Shown here one piece after another: positions 62,348-64,000 of a DNA stretch of 64,000 bases. The notes beneath the pieces are model-generated. The model was given only the letters and a program-made list of their open reading frames with translations, was not told the origin of the DNA and made no database searches. A program made the translations under genes and the position numbers. How positions within the stretch are numbered: position 1 is the first letter of the stretch; each line of letters starts with the position of its first letter. This DNA is from Mesoterricola sediminis (GTDB lineage: Bacteria; Acidobacteriota; Holophagae; Holophagales; Holophagaceae): NCBI RefSeq assembly GCF_030295425.1, contig NZ_AP027081.1:4261001-4325000 (forward strand), read 5' to 3'.

Positions 62348-63893
62348 TGCCATTCCCCACCTGCTGCGCGGTCTCCTCCGCGCCCCCGCCACCTTCCGCG
62401 ACTGGTTCCGCACGCGCTGGGAGAAGATGGATCTCTTCGACGAGGGCAACGTCGTCAAGGCGCGCACGAACCCGTGGTACGCCATCGGCGGCATGTGGTA
62501 CTGGGTCTGGATGCTGGTGATCCTCAGCGGCGTCGTGCTGATGATCTACTACATCCCCGTCACGGACCAGGCCTACCACTCCATCGAGCGCATCCAGCAG
62601 AACTGGCGCTGGGGCCCCGTTCCCATCGGATCCCTGGTCCGCGGCCTCCACAAGTACGGGGCCGACGCCTTCATCATCCTGGCCACCCTGCGCGTCTACC
62701 GCATGTGGTTCACGGGCGAGTACAAGCAGGGCAACGAGTTCAGCTTCATCATCGCCCTCCTGATCCTCATCATCGGGATGTACTCGGGCCTCACCGGCTA
62801 CCTCCTGATCTGGAACCAGCGCGCCCTCTGGGCGACCAAGGTGATGGCCACCTTCCCCACCTACCTGGACCAGAACCCCAGCTGGCTCCCCCTGGGCGAC
62901 TTCATCAACTGGACCAACCAGGGCAAGACCACCGCCCAGATCCTCCTCGGCGGCACCAGCATCGGCCCCGCCACCGTCACGCGCTTCTACGCCTTCCACT
63001 TCATGCTGAGCTTCGTGCCCATGGTGTTCTTCGAGCTGCGGGTCTACCGCCGCGGCTTCCGCCGGATGAACATCAGCAGGTGGGCCAAGCTCGCCACGTT
63101 CGGGATCATCCTCGCCATCGCCATCATGATCCCGGCGGCCCAGGGCAGCCCGGCGAACCCCGAGGTCACCCCCAACCCCATCCTGTCCGACTGGTACTTC
63201 CTGGCGATGTACCACTTCCTCAAGCTCCAGGACCCCTATCTGGCCACCGTGCTCACCGTGGCGATCCCCTTCCTGGTGCTGCTGGCCATGTTCCTGGACC
63301 GCCGTCCGGAGCGGGAGTGGGGGGCCCGCCAGATCCCCAACTGGATCGGCGTCGCCGGCCTCATCTACTTCGTCGTCTTCAGCTTCCTCATCCTCAACGG
63401 CATCGCCGACCTGCACCGGGATGCCCCGCTGTGGTACTACTCCATGGGCCTGTTCCTCCTGATCGGCTACGTCCAGGACTGGGCCTACGTGATGCGGCGG
63501 GACGGGAAGCGGTGGCACGAGACCTTCCATGTGTTCTTCGTGGCCTTCATCCTCGTGTGCATGTCGGCCAACACCCTCTACCACTACTTCGGGGACATCC
63601 GGGAGTGGAACGTCCTCGCCAAGGACGAGATGCCGAGGGTGCTGGAGACCCTGCAGAAGGCGAACCCCCTGGCCACCCCCGACCAGGCCTACGAATGGCT
63701 CGAGAAGAACCGGCCCGGCCTCAACCTCTGGCTCACCAGCCACAAGGGACCCAACAAGCCCGCCGGCATGGAGCTCTGGCTCCTCCACGTGATCGCCTGG
63801 ATCGGGATCATCGTGTCCGGCACCTTCATCGGCCTGGGCCGCTGGGGCCGGGCCAAGGACGCCGAGGCCGCCAAGGCCGCGGCGAAGGGGTGA
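62340..63893 (+). CDS. Cytochrome b subunit of the quinol:cytochrome c reductase
   Basis: The 517-residue membrane protein starts at a TTG (62340) behind GGAGG. The first half has the di-haem cytochrome b core (KYGADAFIILATLRVYRMWF, YSGLTGYLLIWNQRALWATK, RFYAFHFMLSFVPMVFFELR). The quinone-site motif appears as TPNPILSDWYFLAMYHF (PDWY type rather than PEWY). The second half carries further helices and a soluble loop. One long chain combines the cytochrome b6-like and subunit-IV-like parts. It works with the Rieske protein and cytochrome c encoded before it. Confidence 0.92.
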   Translation: MVSAIPHLLRGLLRAPATFRDWFRTRWEKMDLFDEGNVVKARTNPWYAIGGMWYWVWMLVILSGVVLMIYYIPVTDQAYHSIERIQQNWRWGPVPIGSLVRGLHKYGADAFIILATLRVYRMWFTGEYKQGNEFSFIIALLILIIGMYSGLTGYLLIWNQRALWATKVMATFPTYLDQNPSWLPLGDFINWTNQGKTTAQILLGGTSIGPATVTRFYAFHFMLSFVPMVFFELRVYRRGFRRMNISRWAKLATFGIILAIAIMIPAAQGSPANPEVTPNPILSDWYFLAMYHFLKLQDPYLATVLTVAIPFLVLLAMFLDRRPEREWGARQIPNWIGVAGLIYFVVFSFLILNGIADLHRDAPLWYYSMGLFLLIGYVQDWAYVMRRDGKRWHETFHVFFVAFILVCMSANTLYHYFGDIREWNVLAKDEMPRVLETLQKANPLATPDQAYEWLEKNRPGLNLWLTSHKGPNKPAGMELWLLHVIAWIGIIVSGTFIGLGRWGRAKDAEAAKAAAKG

Positions 63894-63896
63894 GCC

Positions 63897-64000
63897 ATGA
63901 CGGAGCTCCGGCGCATCCAGGCCTGCAAGTGGACCGGTTCCGCCCTGGCGGTGGTCCTGCTCAGCGCGACCTTCTCCCGGTGGAACGCCTTCAAGGCCGC
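63897..64000 (+). CDS. Start of an unidentified gene (partial)
   Basis: ATG 63897, with AAGGGG upstream, opens a frame that runs off the window: MTELRRIQACKWTGSALAVV and then LLSATFSRWNAFKA. One hydrophobic stretch suggests a membrane anchor. It follows cytochrome b by 3 bases, so it is probably part of the same operon. Too short to identify. Confidence 0.5.
   Translation, partial: MTELRRIQACKWTGSALAVVLLSATFSRWNAFKA

Overview
The window is a 64 kb piece of a very GC-rich bacterial chromosome with densely packed genes and frequent 4-bp start/stop overlaps. The gene mix fits a Gram-negative, respiratory soil or sediment bacterium: complex I, a quinol nitric oxide reductase, a cbb3-type oxidase with bc-type partners, many lipoproteins, a type IV pilin, an MglA-type polarity GTPase, and both glutaminyl- and glutamyl-tRNA synthetase. 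My best guess is Acidobacteriota, class Holophagae (Geothrix/Holophaga-like). This is inferred from gene content only; there is no rRNA gene here. I saw no tRNA gene and no CRISPR array.

Layout. 1-4710 (minus): nuoHIJKL and the start of nuoM, cut by the window edge. 4836-7119: a quinol-dependent nitric oxide reductase with a Crp/Fnr-type operator and a strong terminator. 7136-11628: a nest of insertion sequences. An IS5-type element lies on a CTAG target, an IS256-type element sits inside it, and an IS4-type element straddles its right end. A decayed GxxExxY gene between inverted repeats is also inside. 11622-14113: three lipoproteins. 14229-17434: glnS and gltX. 17498-20857: an MglA-like GTPase divergent from an FHA-RDD protein, then glgC. 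20861-23955: an AAC(3)-type acetyltransferase, a broken ImmA/IrrE-like gene with a small partner, and ssb. 24036-31399: a class-I amidotransferase, hrpB, an ABC exporter, a PrxQ peroxiredoxin, fabI and a TPR protein.

31444-44156 is the most unusual region. It holds a sugar 4-aminotransferase (RffA/WecE type), a GT-C and a GT2 glycosyltransferase, a free-standing adenylation enzyme, two acyl carrier proteins, a KASIII, a ketoreductase, three acyltransferase-like proteins, a pair of small SMR/EamA membrane proteins, an epimerase-like protein and RmlA. Read together, the genes suggest that a dTDP-4-amino-sugar is N-acylated with a group built on its own carrier proteins, moved to a lipid carrier, flipped, and transferred outside the cytoplasmic membrane. 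This resembles an Arn pathway with a built-in acyl-group supply. The product is inference.

Next come pilA behind a sigma-54 promoter and a membrane protein with a sulfatase/phosphoethanolamine-transferase fold (44446-47029). 47081-57580 (minus) holds a dCMP deaminase, RNase G/E, panD, a lipoprotein, an M48 protease, a secreted hypothetical protein, panC, panB and a very large TPR protein with a degenerate ATPase region. 57860-64000 (plus) is a respiratory operon: ccoN, a di-haem CcoO fusion, a 54-residue membrane peptide, a di-haem cytochrome c lipoprotein, a Rieske protein, cytochrome b, and the start of one more gene. Together the nuo, nor and cbb3/bc genes describe a branched menaquinone or ubiquinone chain that can use oxygen at low tension and detoxify or respire nitric oxide.
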